Source: Chryseolinea sp. H1M3-3
GTDB taxonomy: Bacteria > Bacteroidota > Bacteroidia > Cytophagales > Cyclobacteriaceae
Direction: 5' to 3'
DNA length: 64,000 bases
Assembly (NCBI RefSeq): GCF_029360725.1
Contig: NZ_JARKMY010000015.1
Coordinates: 163,451 to 227,450 of the forward strand
Part shown: piece after piece, positions 27,208-36,075 of the stretch
Layout of the letters: every line of letters starts with the position of its first letter
Numbering within the stretch: the stretch's first letter is position 1
Notes under the pieces: model-generated
Told to the model about the DNA's origin: nothing
Databases searched by the model: none
Seen by the model: only the letters and a program-made list of their open reading frames with translations
Position numbers and translations under genes: made by a program

Positions 27208-28506
27208 ATGCTCAATTTTTCAAGACAGCGGATCGACAAGATGATAACCCAGGATAAGCTATATTCACTTCGGGCGTTAAAGACTCCGCATGCTGGTAGA
27301 ATTTTAGCGAAGTGGCTCTTCGGAATCATCTGCATTTTCATTGTTATTTTATTTCTTCCATGGCAGCAAAATATTCGTGGCACGGGAAAAGTCACCGCGC
27401 TAAACCCGATGAACCGTCCTCAAAATATTCAGTCTGTGATTGCAGGTCAAATACAAAAATGGCACGTGTGGGAGGGGCAGTATGTTGAGAAAGGTGATAC
27501 TATTATTACCATTAGTGAAGTCAAAGAAAAATACTTCGATCCAAAACTTCTTGTACGGTTGCAGGAACAAATTGACGCTAAGCAAGGGAGTATTGTGTCA
27601 AAGGAAGAAAAAGCCGAGGCTTTAAAAAGACAGATCAAGGCACTACGATCTGCTATGCAAAACAAAATCGATCAATCAAAGGCCAAGCTTGAGGCAGAAA
27701 AAGTAAGATTCCAAAATGCTGAAAACCAGTTTCAGCGGAATAAGAAACTCTTTGATGCGGGAAACATTCCGCTGACAAAATTTCAGGATATAGAATATAA
27801 GTACCAGGGAAGTCAGGCGGATTATCTAAACGCACAGATCGAACTCGATCGAGTCGGGGCAGAATACCTGGATAAGATCAGCAAGGCCGAATCCGAGCTA
27901 AGCAATACCCAAGCGGAGTTATTCGATGGTCAGGGTGATGTCGCAAAGTTAAAAAACGAGTTTGCCAATATGCGCATTCGCAGTGATCAATATCAGATAC
28001 TCGCTCCGCAGAATGGATTTGTCGTAAAGGCAATGAGGGCAGGTCTCGGTGAAACAATCAAGGAAGGCGATGTCGTATGTACGGTCATGCCTGAAGCCTC
28101 GGATATGGCAGTGGAGCTTTATGTGAAAGCCATGGACGTTCCTCTGCTAAGCAAAGGTCGTCATGTTCGGATCGAGTTTGACGGATGGCCCGCTTTGCAA
28201 TTTTCCGGATGGCCTAGCGTATCCGTTGGAACCTTTGGTGGTAAGGTCGAGGTCATTGATTATGTGAATACGAAGCCTGGCGAGTTCAGAGTACTTGTGA
28301 TCCCGGACGTTTCAGAGCAGAGATGGCCACAGCAGCTGCGCATAGGCTCCGGGATAAAAGGTTGGGTAATGCTTGATGATGTACCCGTATGGTACGAGTT
28401 ATGGCGACAGCTCAATGGATTTCCTCCAAGCTTGTATGATGAACCATTAGATGCAACACTGGAAAAAAATAAAGCAACGAAGCAAGAGCAGCCATCTGAG
28501 GAGTAA
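27208..28506 (+). CDS. HlyD-family membrane-fusion protein
   Basis: A 432-residue periplasmic adaptor. One membrane anchor (about 35-52, WLFGIICIFIVILFLPW) is followed by a lipoyl half-motif (IAGQIQKWHVWEGQYVEKGD), a long coiled-coil hairpin (about 115-265, with KQIKALRSAMQNKIDQ-like heptads), the second lipoyl half (ILAPQNGFVVKAMRAGLGE) and a beta-barrel domain with VRIEFDGWPALQFSGW. It bridges the inner-membrane ABC protein and the TolC-like channel. The gene starts 4 bp after the ABC gene. Confidence 0.93.
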   Translation: MLNFSRQRIDKMITQDKLYSLRALKTPHAGRILAKWLFGIICIFIVILFLPWQQNIRGTGKVTALNPMNRPQNIQSVIAGQIQKWHVWEGQYVEKGDTIITISEVKEKYFDPKLLVRLQEQIDAKQGSIVSKEEKAEALKRQIKALRSAMQNKIDQSKAKLEAEKVRFQNAENQFQRNKKLFDAGNIPLTKFQDIEYKYQGSQADYLNAQIELDRVGAEYLDKISKAESELSNTQAELFDGQGDVAKLKNEFANMRIRSDQYQILAPQNGFVVKAMRAGLGETIKEGDVVCTVMPEASDMAVELYVKAMDVPLLSKGRHVRIEFDGWPALQFSGWPSVSVGTFGGKVEVIDYVNTKPGEFRVLVIPDVSEQRWPQQLRIGSGIKGWVMLDDVPVWYELWRQLNGFPPSLYDEPLDATLEKNKATKQEQPSEE

Positions 28507-28516
28507 AGGACAACAA

Positions 28517-29962
28517 ATGAACATCAGAATTTATTTAACAACGGTACTTCTTTTAGCAATGCACTTTGCGTCAGGCCAAGGGGTGACTGATTCGTTGCTT
28601 TACTTGCCAGATTCAGTGAGACCTTTAACTATTGATAATTTTTACGCGCAGGTTTTAAAAAATCACCCTGTGGCTAAGCAGGCCGACCTATTGACCGAGT
28701 TTGCAAAACAAGAGCTGCGATTGGCGCGAGGTAACTTCGATCCAAAATTAGAAGCCCAATACTTGGCAAAAAATTTCGGTGATGTTGACTACTACAAAAT
28801 ATTTAATTCGTCTTTAAAGTTTCCATCGGTACTTCCCTTTGATCCATCTATCGGTGTTGAACAAAACAGTGGCAAGTATTTAAATCCGGAACGATACATT
28901 TCGGAAAATTTCGACTTCCGCCAGTTCTATGCAGGCGTTTCTCTGCCATTACTGCGGGGACTGATTACCGATGATAGAAGAGCGGCCCTGCGACAAGCGG
29001 AACTATTTGGCGACATGATGGAGGCTGAGCAACTAAAAGCCATAAATAAACTCTTCCTTGAAGCTGCTAAGGATTATTGGCAATGGTCCATAAGCTATTA
29101 CAACTTCAGACTTTACAATCAAAACGTGGCAATTGCTGAAGAAATATTCAGACGGGTAAGGTTAAATTATGAGCTAGGCGAAGCTGCGCCCATCGATACG
29201 ATCCAAGCAAAAATAACATTGCAACAACGGCTTGTTGAAAGACAGGAAGCACTTCTTGACTTCCAGAACTCCGGAATCCAGCTTTCAAATTACCTATGGG
29301 ATAGTTTGAGCAATCCCCTGGAACTATCATTACAATTTGCACCTGTGATGAACCGGGATATTATAGGAATAACGGCTGCGCAACTAGAAGAGCTGACGAA
29401 TCTTGCACGTGAAAACCACCCTGACATCCAAAAGTTGGATGTTAAACTTCAACAGCTTGACGTAGACCGGAGACTTGCGGCCGAATATTTGAAACCAAAG
29501 CTGGACTTGAATTATTACTTTTTAAATCAGCCGTTTGACCCTGAATGGAATTCCTCATTTGGATTTGGCGATAATTACAAATTCGGTGTTGATTTTTCTT
29601 TTCCAATATTTCTACGAAAAGAAAGGGCAAAACTTGCTCAGACCAGACTGAAAATTACAAATACAATGTTGGATCGCTCCATCACCGAACGCCAGGTATT
29701 GAACCAAATCAATACGTCCTACAATACCCTCGTTAACAATGGACTTATTATAAGCCAGCAATCAGAAATGGTAAACAACTACAACCGACTGCTTGAGGCA
29801 GAACTAATCAATTTGGAGAATGGCGAAAGCGATCTCTTTAAAATAAACATTCAGATTGAAAAACTAATACAATCACAATCGAAGTTTATTAAATTACTTG
29901 GTGATTATGAAAAGCAGAAGGCCTTTTTGTATTGGGCCGCTGGGGTACGACGCTTGAACTGA
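28517..29962 (+). CDS. TolC-family outer-membrane efflux protein
   Basis: A 481-residue outer-membrane channel with signal peptide MNIRIYLTTVLLLAMHFASG. Two OEP repeats are visible: helices with VLKNHPVAKQADLLTEFAKQ and NFDPKLEAQY, and a second half starting LARENHPDIQKLDVKLQQLD. The ATG at 28517 is preceded by an AGGA 9 bp upstream, a better context than upstream in-frame starts inside hlyD. It is the last gene of the exporter operon and completes the tripartite pump. Confidence 0.92.
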   Translation: MNIRIYLTTVLLLAMHFASGQGVTDSLLYLPDSVRPLTIDNFYAQVLKNHPVAKQADLLTEFAKQELRLARGNFDPKLEAQYLAKNFGDVDYYKIFNSSLKFPSVLPFDPSIGVEQNSGKYLNPERYISENFDFRQFYAGVSLPLLRGLITDDRRAALRQAELFGDMMEAEQLKAINKLFLEAAKDYWQWSISYYNFRLYNQNVAIAEEIFRRVRLNYELGEAAPIDTIQAKITLQQRLVERQEALLDFQNSGIQLSNYLWDSLSNPLELSLQFAPVMNRDIIGITAAQLEELTNLARENHPDIQKLDVKLQQLDVDRRLAAEYLKPKLDLNYYFLNQPFDPEWNSSFGFGDNYKFGVDFSFPIFLRKERAKLAQTRLKITNTMLDRSITERQVLNQINTSYNTLVNNGLIISQQSEMVNNYNRLLEAELINLENGESDLFKINIQIEKLIQSQSKFIKLLGDYEKQKAFLYWAAGVRRLN

Positions 29963-30113
29963 CCATAACGCTCAACCGATATCGACTAGACAATAACGAA
30001 AGAGTCATCATGGAAATGCAACAAGAGCAACGTTCGAAGTATATGGTGTCAAGTTTGCAATAGAGATGCAGAACTTTTTTAACAGTGTTTTACAAAAAAA
30101 TGATACGCTTACT

Positions 30114-30512
30114 ATGGAAATAACGCGCATAGGTTCTCAACCCTCAGGAAAAGGTCCATTCGAATGGTTTACCGGATCTGTCCGCATCGACCCACTGTTT
30201 CAACCAAACGAACACAGACGTGCTGCCGCAGCGCTCGTAACGTTTGAGCCGGGGGCAAGAACTGCCTGGCATACGCACCCTCTTGGGCAAACGTTGATTG
30301 TGATTTCAGGAGTTGGCTGGGTACAAAAAGAAGGTGGAGCCGTTGAAGAGATTTACCCAGGAGATGTTGTTTGGTTTGCCCCAAATGAAAAGCACTGGCA
30401 CGGAGCATCAGCCACCATAGCAATGAGTCACATGGCGACTCAAGAGCAATTGAATGGTAAAGTTGTTGACTGGTTGGAGAAAGTATCGGACGACCAATAC
30501 ACGAAACGTTAA
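30114..30512 (+). CDS. Cupin-domain protein
   Basis: A 132-residue single-domain cupin. Motif 1 reads [19 protein letters not shown] with two metal-binding His and a Gln in place of the usual Glu; motif 2 is [15 protein letters not shown]. Family members begin MEI/MKI...GSQPSxKGP, matching the ATG at 30114; an in-frame ATG at 30066 would add 16 residues. Such small cupins often accompany carboxymuconolactone decarboxylases or quinone metabolism, but no such neighbour is adjacent here. The reaction is unknown. Confidence 0.85.
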   Translation: MEITRIGSQPSGKGPFEWFTGSVRIDPLFQPNEHRRAAAALVTFEPGARTAWHTHPLGQTLIVISGVGWVQKEGGAVEEIYPGDVVWFAPNEKHWHGASATIAMSHMATQEQLNGKVVDWLEKVSDDQYTKR

Positions 30513-30589
30513 TCTCCAAAGATATTGTTCCGTGTGAGCATGGATACGCTTGATGTGAACGTTGCCTGGTTGGCAGTATCCCTCAATTT

Positions 30590-30932
30590 AGCGCAAGTCT
30601 TCCGGGGCTCTCAACAACGCAGTGACTGGCGCCGGGTGTTGTGTGTCAGCTTGCGGGCGGCATGTCGAAGTATATTTTTTACGTCTCAGATGGAGCTTCA
30701 AGTTTTGTCAGTCTGCCAGCGATCATGTGTACGTGGCTGCTCATCATACAGTATGCATACAAATCCAGTCCATTGTTTTCTTTGGCAGAAGGGAATGCCT
30801 TCCAGAAAAATATTTTGATATACCGGTTTAATAAAAGCACGTGTCTCGTTTTAGCGATCGAGCCAATTGATCGTAGTGCATGTTACAAAAGTGGACAGCT
30901 TCCTGATCGCGGATTCTAAATTTGCGGTTCAT
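30590..30932 (-). repeat. Dispersed RAYT/REP element, copy A (decayed)
   Basis: A REP-like palindrome block (30593-30660) is followed on the minus strand by a wrecked RAYT gene starting at 30932: MNRKFRIRDQEAVHF, then frameshifts and stops. Segments corresponding to the His-x-His region and the C-terminal IRDxKK helix can still be aligned with copy E. It is the same family as the elements at 32.7, 41.5, 47.1 and 61.0 kb. Confidence 0.7.
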
Positions 30933-31050
30933 AGCGATGGCAGTATAAATACGCCAACTAAGAGGTCGATACCGGCAAAAGTGTAAACACAGGTGATGTA
31001 AATCGTTGCAAAAACAAATTACTCACAAATATTTACGTCAAAAATATTGC

Positions 31051-31066
31051 GCAACTGATTAGTTGC
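31051..31066 (+). promoter_or_regulatory. Dyad GCAACT-GATT-AGTTGC, candidate ArsR operator
   Basis: A perfect 6+4+6 inverted repeat lies between the TTG at 31047-31049 and the -7 box TATATTTG (31070-31077) of the following ArsR gene. Binding there would block the promoter, consistent with ArsR autorepression; inferred from position. Confidence 0.55.
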
Positions 31067-31069
31067 TTA

Positions 31070-31077
31070 TATATTTG
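31070..31077 (+). promoter_or_regulatory. -7 promoter element of arsR-AHSA1-DUF998 operon (TATATTTG)
   Basis: Matches TAnnTTTG, 35 bp before the ArsR start, with a TTG 20 bp upstream as -33 element. Confidence 0.6.
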
Positions 31078-31112
31078 CAACCGTTCGGTTTCTCAAATAA
31101 TACTGATCACTA

Positions 31113-31433
31113 ATGAGACGCGACATTTTTCAAGCCATTGCCGACCCCTCCCGAAGAGCAATTATGTTGCTCATCGCCGTAAATTCAATGACCCCGAATG
31201 CTATTGCTGAGCATTTCGACACGTCACGCCAGGCTGTTTCAAAACACCTGCGAATCCTTATCGAATGTGATCTTGTTACCCAAAAGCATGACGGCCGGGA
31301 AATACATTACCAACTTCAAATTGATAAAATGAAAGAAATCGATCAATGGCTCGAGCAGTTCCGCGGGATCTGGGAAAACCGTTTTAATCAACTGGATGCA
31401 GTACTCACAAAACTAAAAAACAAAAAATCATGA
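31113..31433 (+). CDS. ArsR-family transcriptional regulator
   Basis: A 106-residue winged-helix repressor: RDIFQAIADPSRRAIMLLI, MTPNAIAEHFDTSRQAVSKHL and a REIHYQL wing. It lacks the CxC metal motif, as do the ArsR regulators that sit in front of AHSA1 genes. Its stop overlaps the next ATG (ATGA), so it is translationally coupled to the AHSA1 gene, and both are probably repressed through the dyad in the promoter. Confidence 0.92.
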   Translation: MRRDIFQAIADPSRRAIMLLIAVNSMTPNAIAEHFDTSRQAVSKHLRILIECDLVTQKHDGREIHYQLQIDKMKEIDQWLEQFRGIWENRFNQLDAVLTKLKNKKS

Positions 31434-31939
31434 AAAAGGAAATTTTGTTCGACTTCGTTGTCGATAAAGAAAACAAGACCATCAAAGTAAAGAGGTCCTT
31501 CCATGCAACGCTACCCCTGGTGTGGCAAGCTTGGACAACAGCAGAAGTTCTGGACCAGTGGTGGGCGCCGCACCCATGGAAAGCCGAAACGCAACGCATG
31601 GATTTCCGTGAAGGGGGTCAGTGGTTTTACGCGATGGTAAGTCCTGATGGAAATGAAAAACATTGGTGCCTTATGAATTACAAGACGATCGTCCCTGAAA
31701 AATACTTCACCAGTGTAGACGCATTTGCAAAGGATCAGTCCGGTGAAATTAATCCAGACTTCCCCCCAAACAATTGGGAAACGCGGTTCAGCCGCGACAA
31801 CGATGATACACGTGTTGACATCACCCTATCATTCGAAAAAGTGGAGCATATAGAACAAATGATCCAGATGGGATTCAAAGAAGGTTTTACGCAGGGCCTG
31901 GACCAACTCGATACATTGTTAAATCAAAACAAAAAATAG
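31430..31939 (+). CDS. SRPBCC/AHSA1-type protein
   Basis: A 169-residue START-fold protein with the AHSA1 pattern: VKRSFHATLPLVWQAWTTAE, DQWWAPHPW, FREGGQWFYAM and the C-terminal helix MGFKEGFTQGLDQLDTLL. The fold has a hydrophobic pocket for small ligands; the ligand is unknown. It is co-transcribed with the ArsR gene before it and the DUF998 gene 3 bp after it, a combination common in Bacteroidota. Confidence 0.9.
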   Translation: MKKEILFDFVVDKENKTIKVKRSFHATLPLVWQAWTTAEVLDQWWAPHPWKAETQRMDFREGGQWFYAMVSPDGNEKHWCLMNYKTIVPEKYFTSVDAFAKDQSGEINPDFPPNNWETRFSRDNDDTRVDITLSFEKVEHIEQMIQMGFKEGFTQGLDQLDTLLNQNKK

Positions 31940-31942
31940 CTA

Positions 31943-32596
31943 ATGCCTTTGTTAGCGAAACTGATTCTCGCCACCGGAGCAATGTCTCTGCTGTGTCTAC
32001 TGTTGTTGCATTTTCTTAGTCCAGAGTATGATCCGAGCTGGCGCATGATCAGTGAGTATGCGATGGGAAAATATAAGACGTTGCTGACCGCATTTTTTGT
32101 ATTGTCCGCAGTTTGCACGATGATGCTGCCAGTATTGCTTTGGAATGAAACTGCAGGCATATGGCCGAAGGTCGGGCTTGTACTTATTTTCCTTTCGGGT
32201 GTTGGTTCACTGATGGGTGGTCTATTTGATCTGAAGCATCCCCTGCATGGCACGGCATTCGCGCTTGGCGTTCCAACCATAATGGTAGGCGCACTGCTGG
32301 TCAGCTACCATCTTGTGAAGCAACCTGATTGGGGCCAATATTCGACTGGAGCGCTGCTGTCAGCCCATGCCATATGGATCAGCCTTGTGCTGATGGGCAT
32401 CTCTATGGCCGTGATGATGAATGGCTTCAAGCATGCCGGTGTTCCAATGGGTCCCGGAGCAACACCGCCTGACACCGTTCCGCCTGGCGTGGTAGCAGTT
32501 GCTGGCTACTTTAACCGGTTGCTGGTTATTTGTAATATAACTTGGATAATGATAATGGCTTACTTCTATCTGATGCTAAGGGTACTGTATAAGTAA
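31943..32596 (+). CDS. DUF998 membrane protein
   Basis: A 217-residue integral membrane protein with about six membrane segments, including the DUF998 hallmark LHFLSPEYDPSWRMISEYAM near the start and GSLMGGLFDLKHPLHG in the middle. Function unknown. It starts 3 bp after the AHSA1 gene, as third gene of the ArsR operon. Confidence 0.85.
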   Translation: MPLLAKLILATGAMSLLCLLLLHFLSPEYDPSWRMISEYAMGKYKTLLTAFFVLSAVCTMMLPVLLWNETAGIWPKVGLVLIFLSGVGSLMGGLFDLKHPLHGTAFALGVPTIMVGALLVSYHLVKQPDWGQYSTGALLSAHAIWISLVLMGISMAVMMNGFKHAGVPMGPGATPPDTVPPGVVAVAGYFNRLLVICNITWIMIMAYFYLMLRVLYK

Positions 32597-33089
32597 TTAC
32601 GCCGACTGATAAAAGTAGGGGCGGGTGCGTTAACGGAAGGACAGTTGTGTCTTGAGTAACTTTTATTCCAATGCTCACCCGTCCCGCTATGTTTTTTGTA
32701 TATAGTACTTCCCTCCTATTGACGCGTGCAGCGCATGTTGCAAAGTGGGCAGCTTCCGGGATCCGAATTTTAAATTTGCTGCTCGCTAGGAATGAAGGCT
32801 AACGTTATGAGTAAATATATTGATGACCCCGTCAGTTTGAAAACTTAAAATATAATGGGTCCGACTCTCGCCACAACACCATCGCCCAAGTTTTGAAACA
32901 GCGCCGTAGCTTGGTCGCAAGACGAGGACTATAACGGGTGGATGAGCATATGCATTAGGGAAATTTTTAAGCCTCATTGTAGAAGTTTGGTAACAGTTCT
33001 TGTCAGAAACAGACTTGATTCGATGCTTTTGAACTAGCATGTTAATTGTCATAGGTGTTGATAAATAATATCAACAAAAAACATAACTC
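32597..33089 (-). repeat. Intergenic region with dispersed RAYT/REP element, copy B (decayed 5' part)
   Basis: Between about 32720 and 32950 the minus strand keeps the first codons of the decayed RAYT (SKFKIRIPEAAHFAT; the start codon is mutated) and its upstream leader, recognisable by TAACGTTATGAG, ATATATTGAT and GTCAGTTTGAAAAC. The rest of the gene and the REP block are missing. The remainder of the stretch shows no gene. Confidence 0.6.
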
Positions 33090-33563
33090 ATGGAAAAGCA
33101 CACTGAAACAACAACAACACCAGAAACGATAGAAGTACTCAATGACCTGGTAGCAATCAATAATGACAGAATTGCTGGGTATGAGAAGGCAATCGAAGAA
33201 GCGAAAGAATCAGACTCAGATTTGAAGAGCCTTTTCACATCGATGATCGATGAAAGCCGCAAGATAAGATTAGCTTTGGCCAACGAAGTACAATCACTTG
33301 GTGGGGAGTATGACAGAGGTACCACAGCCAGCGGAAAGTTATACCGTGCGTGGATGGATGTCAAAGCTGTTTTTAGTGGTCACGACCGTCATGCTGTTTT
33401 GGCAAACTGTGAACGCGGCGAAGATGCGGCTCAAAGCGCGTATGAAGATGCGTTGAGTGACAATGAACTTCCAGCTTATATTCGCACCATGCTTGAAGAA
33501 CAAAAACAAATATTGAGAGCATCTCACGACGAAATAAAAGCGCTGCGTGATGCGGCAAAATAA
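33090..33563 (+). CDS. PA2169-family four-helix-bundle protein (DUF2383)
   Basis: A 157-residue helical protein: IEVLNDLVAINNDRIAGYEKA, FTSMIDESRKIRLALANEV, the GGEYDRGTTASGKLYRAWMD linker and CERGEDAAQSAYEDAL. These features match the PA2169/DUF2383 family of ferritin-like bundles, often stress-related but without a proven activity. A strong terminator follows 20 bp after the stop. Confidence 0.88.
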   Translation: MEKHTETTTTPETIEVLNDLVAINNDRIAGYEKAIEEAKESDSDLKSLFTSMIDESRKIRLALANEVQSLGGEYDRGTTASGKLYRAWMDVKAVFSGHDRHAVLANCERGEDAAQSAYEDALSDNELPAYIRTMLEEQKQILRASHDEIKALRDAAK

Positions 33564-33583
33564 ATCTTGTGAAATGTAAGGTT

Positions 33584-33616
33584 AACGCCGGGGATATACC
33601 TCCCCGGCGTTTTTTT
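33584..33616 (+). terminator. Rho-independent terminator
   Basis: Stem AACGCCGGGG / CCCCGGCGTT with an 8-nt loop, followed by a run of seven T. It ends the PA2169-family transcript. Confidence 0.9.
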
Positions 33617-33928
33617 GCTTTTCGCTGAATCATTCGATCATCACATGCTCCGAATCAGCAAGAATGTTGCTCATCTTAAGTGGAATTCGCAGAGAACACG
33701 AAGTCTAGTTTTGCAACCGGATTAGAACGGTTCCGCAGACATTTTTTTGCAATGCCGTAACGCTTGACGCTATTTGTTCTTTTTGAAGACGATTTTTTCA
33801 CCTGCGTCGAAATCAACGGCATAAACAATATCCGGCGATTGATAATCAGGGCCGCCTTAGAAAACCTAATTTCAAAACCTTTCGCTGTGGTTAACAACGA
33901 CTTACGTTTTAGTAAGCCGATACTCTAA
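33617..33928 (+). other. Intergenic stretch without supported gene
   Basis: About 310 bp. A 73-residue minus-strand frame (33676-33897) is present but lacks a start context and recognisable family. A short dyad CTTAC-N6-GTAAG lies at 33901-33916, close to the next promoter. Confidence 0.4.
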
Positions 33929-33977
33929 AACTAATAATTTTAGTTATTTACATTTGTCAAACACTAAAATATTTAGT
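33929..33977 (+). promoter_or_regulatory. Promoter flanked by two ACTAA-type dyads
   Basis: TACATTTG (33949-33956) fits the TAnnTTTG box. It is bracketed by AACTAA-N5-TTAGTT (33929-33945) and ACTAAA-N3-TTTAGT (33963-33977), the second in the leader just before the ATG at 33981. The two related dyads suggest an operator pair. The box also places the transcription start after 33954, so the in-frame TTG there cannot be the start of the gene. Confidence 0.5.
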
Positions 33978-33980
33978 TTT

Positions 33981-34349
33981 ATGAAATCAGTCAGAATAGC
34001 GAGCACCGTAAAACACATTGAAGAGGGAGATGAGCGTGTTACCCTTTTTCGAATCCAGGAAATCTTGTCTGAGCACCGATCAACATTAGTTATGGGTATC
34101 CTCAGCGACTTGCCAACTTACCTTCAATTTAAGTTCTATACGAAGGTGGACATAGAGATGCAGAGAATTTTAAAGGACAAGTTGTTCGAACTTTCGAACT
34201 CGAAAGTAAGTCTCGACCGGTACCTCAACATTGTACATGAGATTGAAAAGAACAGTAACTTCCGCGTTCCATCGCAGGAGTTTTTCAGGGAAATCGATTC
34301 GGTTCTCGATCAGGTTTTGAATCCAACTCAACTTAAACTAACGAGGTGA
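33981..34349 (+). CDS. Hypothetical helical protein
   Basis: A 122-residue, mostly helical and charged protein with no membrane segment (MKSVRIASTVKHIEEGDERV at the start). The start is fixed by the promoter at 33949. No family recognised. It is followed after 3 bp by a 93-residue gene, so the two form a pair under a promoter with double dyads. Confidence 0.65.
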   Translation: MKSVRIASTVKHIEEGDERVTLFRIQEILSEHRSTLVMGILSDLPTYLQFKFYTKVDIEMQRILKDKLFELSNSKVSLDRYLNIVHEIEKNSNFRVPSQEFFREIDSVLDQVLNPTQLKLTR

Positions 34350-34352
34350 GTT

Positions 34353-34634
34353 ATGTCGATCAGGGAATTGTCAGAATACATCAAAGAGCACAAGAACGGC
34401 AAAGTGCCCTACCCTTACGGTGATGATTTTATTGTATCCCATCATGTCAGGGGTGTGCTTCGTGAGCATATGCATATTACGGAAGCTCATATTTTAGAAT
34501 GTTGCCAAAAGGCTTCGACCTATGATGAATTCATTGAATTGTGCCGTCCTTTAGCAAAAACTGATACGGAGGCGTGGCGTCGAGAATGGAACAAGCCACC
34601 ACCAAAAGGGCGGACACGCAGGCGCTTTAGATAA
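34353..34634 (+). CDS. Small basic hypothetical protein
   Basis: A 93-residue protein with an Arg/Lys-rich tail ending PPPKGRTRRRFR that could bind nucleic acid. It contains PYPYGDDFIVSHHVRGVLRE. No family recognised. It starts 3 bp after the previous gene, with GAGGTGAG as ribosome-binding site, and precedes the SRAP gene in the same direction. Confidence 0.62.
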   Translation: MSIRELSEYIKEHKNGKVPYPYGDDFIVSHHVRGVLREHMHITEAHILECCQKASTYDEFIELCRPLAKTDTEAWRREWNKPPPKGRTRRRFR

Positions 34635-34784
34635 ATATGAATTTTGTATCTTGAAACTTTCTTTTTAACCCATCTGTGTTTTTCTAAAACACATGATCGG
34701 TGGAAAAAAGAAATCATTAGCGGAGGGTACTTCAGGCAGAAGGAAATCCGCTTTTTTGTTTTCAACAACACAAAGAAATTTTCC

Positions 34785-35876
34785 ATGTGTAACTTTAAAT
34801 CAGAGAAGCACACGTATGACGACTTGGCTGCTCATTATAACGCGTCGTTTGCTTCCATTACTGAAGAAGTTGATTTGATCAAAGAGAAGTTCAGCATCAT
34901 GCTTAAGAAAGATGATGCACTCAAAGCAATCGGATTGCAAAATTCGACTGAGCTTGGGTCGCAAATGCTGAAGTACAATGAAAAGAATAACCTGCCAGCA
35001 AATCTGACAAAGGAAGCGTTAACAGAAATGCGATGGTATCAACGCTTCCTTAGCGCTTACAACAACGACGGCATCTATGAAAGATACTACGAAAATGCTT
35101 TCGACTATTTTCCAACGCATGCCCTAACCGCCGGAGAGCCAGACAAGTTCAAGATGTTTCGCTGGGGGTTGGTTCCATTCTGGCAAAAAGACGAAGCGAA
35201 GGCGATGAAAGATCGACTGACCACTGTCAATTGCATTCATGAGGAAATGTGGGACAAGCCGTCTCTCCGGGATGCCATTAAGAACGGTCAGCGATGTTTG
35301 ATTCCTGTAACAGGTTTTTACGAATGGCGCTGGCTTGATGAAGCGGGAACGATCAAAATTCCGTACTATATAACTTTTCGCGATCAGAAGGTCCGGTCCA
35401 TGGCTGGCTTATATTCTCGTTGGAAAAATCCGCAAAATGGTGAGTACTATTACAGCTATACGATTCTCACCTGCCCGGCGAATACAATCATGGAATATGT
35501 GCACAACGCTAAGAAAAGAATGCCTGTTTTCATTGATAAGGAAAATGAAAAGGACTGGCTGAATCGTGACCTGAAAAAAGATGACATCATGGATTTGTGC
35601 AAGCCGTATCAAGATCCTTCTATGCGCGCTTATACCATTTCGAAAATGTTGACCACACGAGGCATTAATCTTAACGTACCGGAAATACGAGCACCCTTCA
35701 GTTACAACGATTCCATCCAACAAGCGAGTGAATTTTTACAACGCGGCGACAGAAAAAAAGCAATTACAGTGTTTAAGGAGTCAATGAACGCTTCGGCAGA
35801 AATAAGCAAAGTTGAAGATGAGCAATTGAAATTGGCTGCCGCGCAGGGCGTGAAGGATGAATTGGTGATGGCTTAG
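34785..35876 (+). CDS. SOS-response-associated peptidase (SRAP, YedK/HMCES-like) with N-terminal insertion
   Basis: A 363-residue SRAP protein; the family forms a thiazolidine crosslink to abasic sites in single-stranded DNA through Cys2. The ATG at 34785 gives MCNF, so Cys2 is present. The core contains FRWGLVPFW, TTVNCIHEEM (Asn of the active site), RCLIPVTGFYEWRW (catalytic Glu) and VHNAKKRMPVFI (catalytic His). Between Cys2 and FRWGLVPFW lie about 120 residues instead of the usual 40-60, a helical insertion absent from YedK. The C terminus also carries a 50-residue helical tail. Confidence 0.88.
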   Translation: MCNFKSEKHTYDDLAAHYNASFASITEEVDLIKEKFSIMLKKDDALKAIGLQNSTELGSQMLKYNEKNNLPANLTKEALTEMRWYQRFLSAYNNDGIYERYYENAFDYFPTHALTAGEPDKFKMFRWGLVPFWQKDEAKAMKDRLTTVNCIHEEMWDKPSLRDAIKNGQRCLIPVTGFYEWRWLDEAGTIKIPYYITFRDQKVRSMAGLYSRWKNPQNGEYYYSYTILTCPANTIMEYVHNAKKRMPVFIDKENEKDWLNRDLKKDDIMDLCKPYQDPSMRAYTISKMLTTRGINLNVPEIRAPFSYNDSIQQASEFLQRGDRKKAITVFKESMNASAEISKVEDEQLKLAAAQGVKDELVMA

Positions 35877-36075
35877 CATGCTATCAATAACTTTTAGCAA
35901 GGTGCTGGTAGCGGTTATATTAAGTACGCCGACTTAATCTAATCGTAGGGTTAGTTTAGAAGAGTGGCATTGTGCGGATTTGTTATAGAGCCTTTAACAA
36001 CATTATTTACTAAAAATTGTATTGAATGATTCCCGTTGTGGCATTTCTTACAGGTTGCAGCTTTGCAGGCTGAAG

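Noticed and set aside
30525..30919. Three overlapping plus-strand frames of 69-97 residues
   Set aside because: They lie antisense to the RAYT remnant and the REP-like block, rich in Cys/Ser by chance.
33676..33897. 73-residue minus-strand frame
   Set aside because: No start context, very basic composition without pattern, no neighbour in the same direction.
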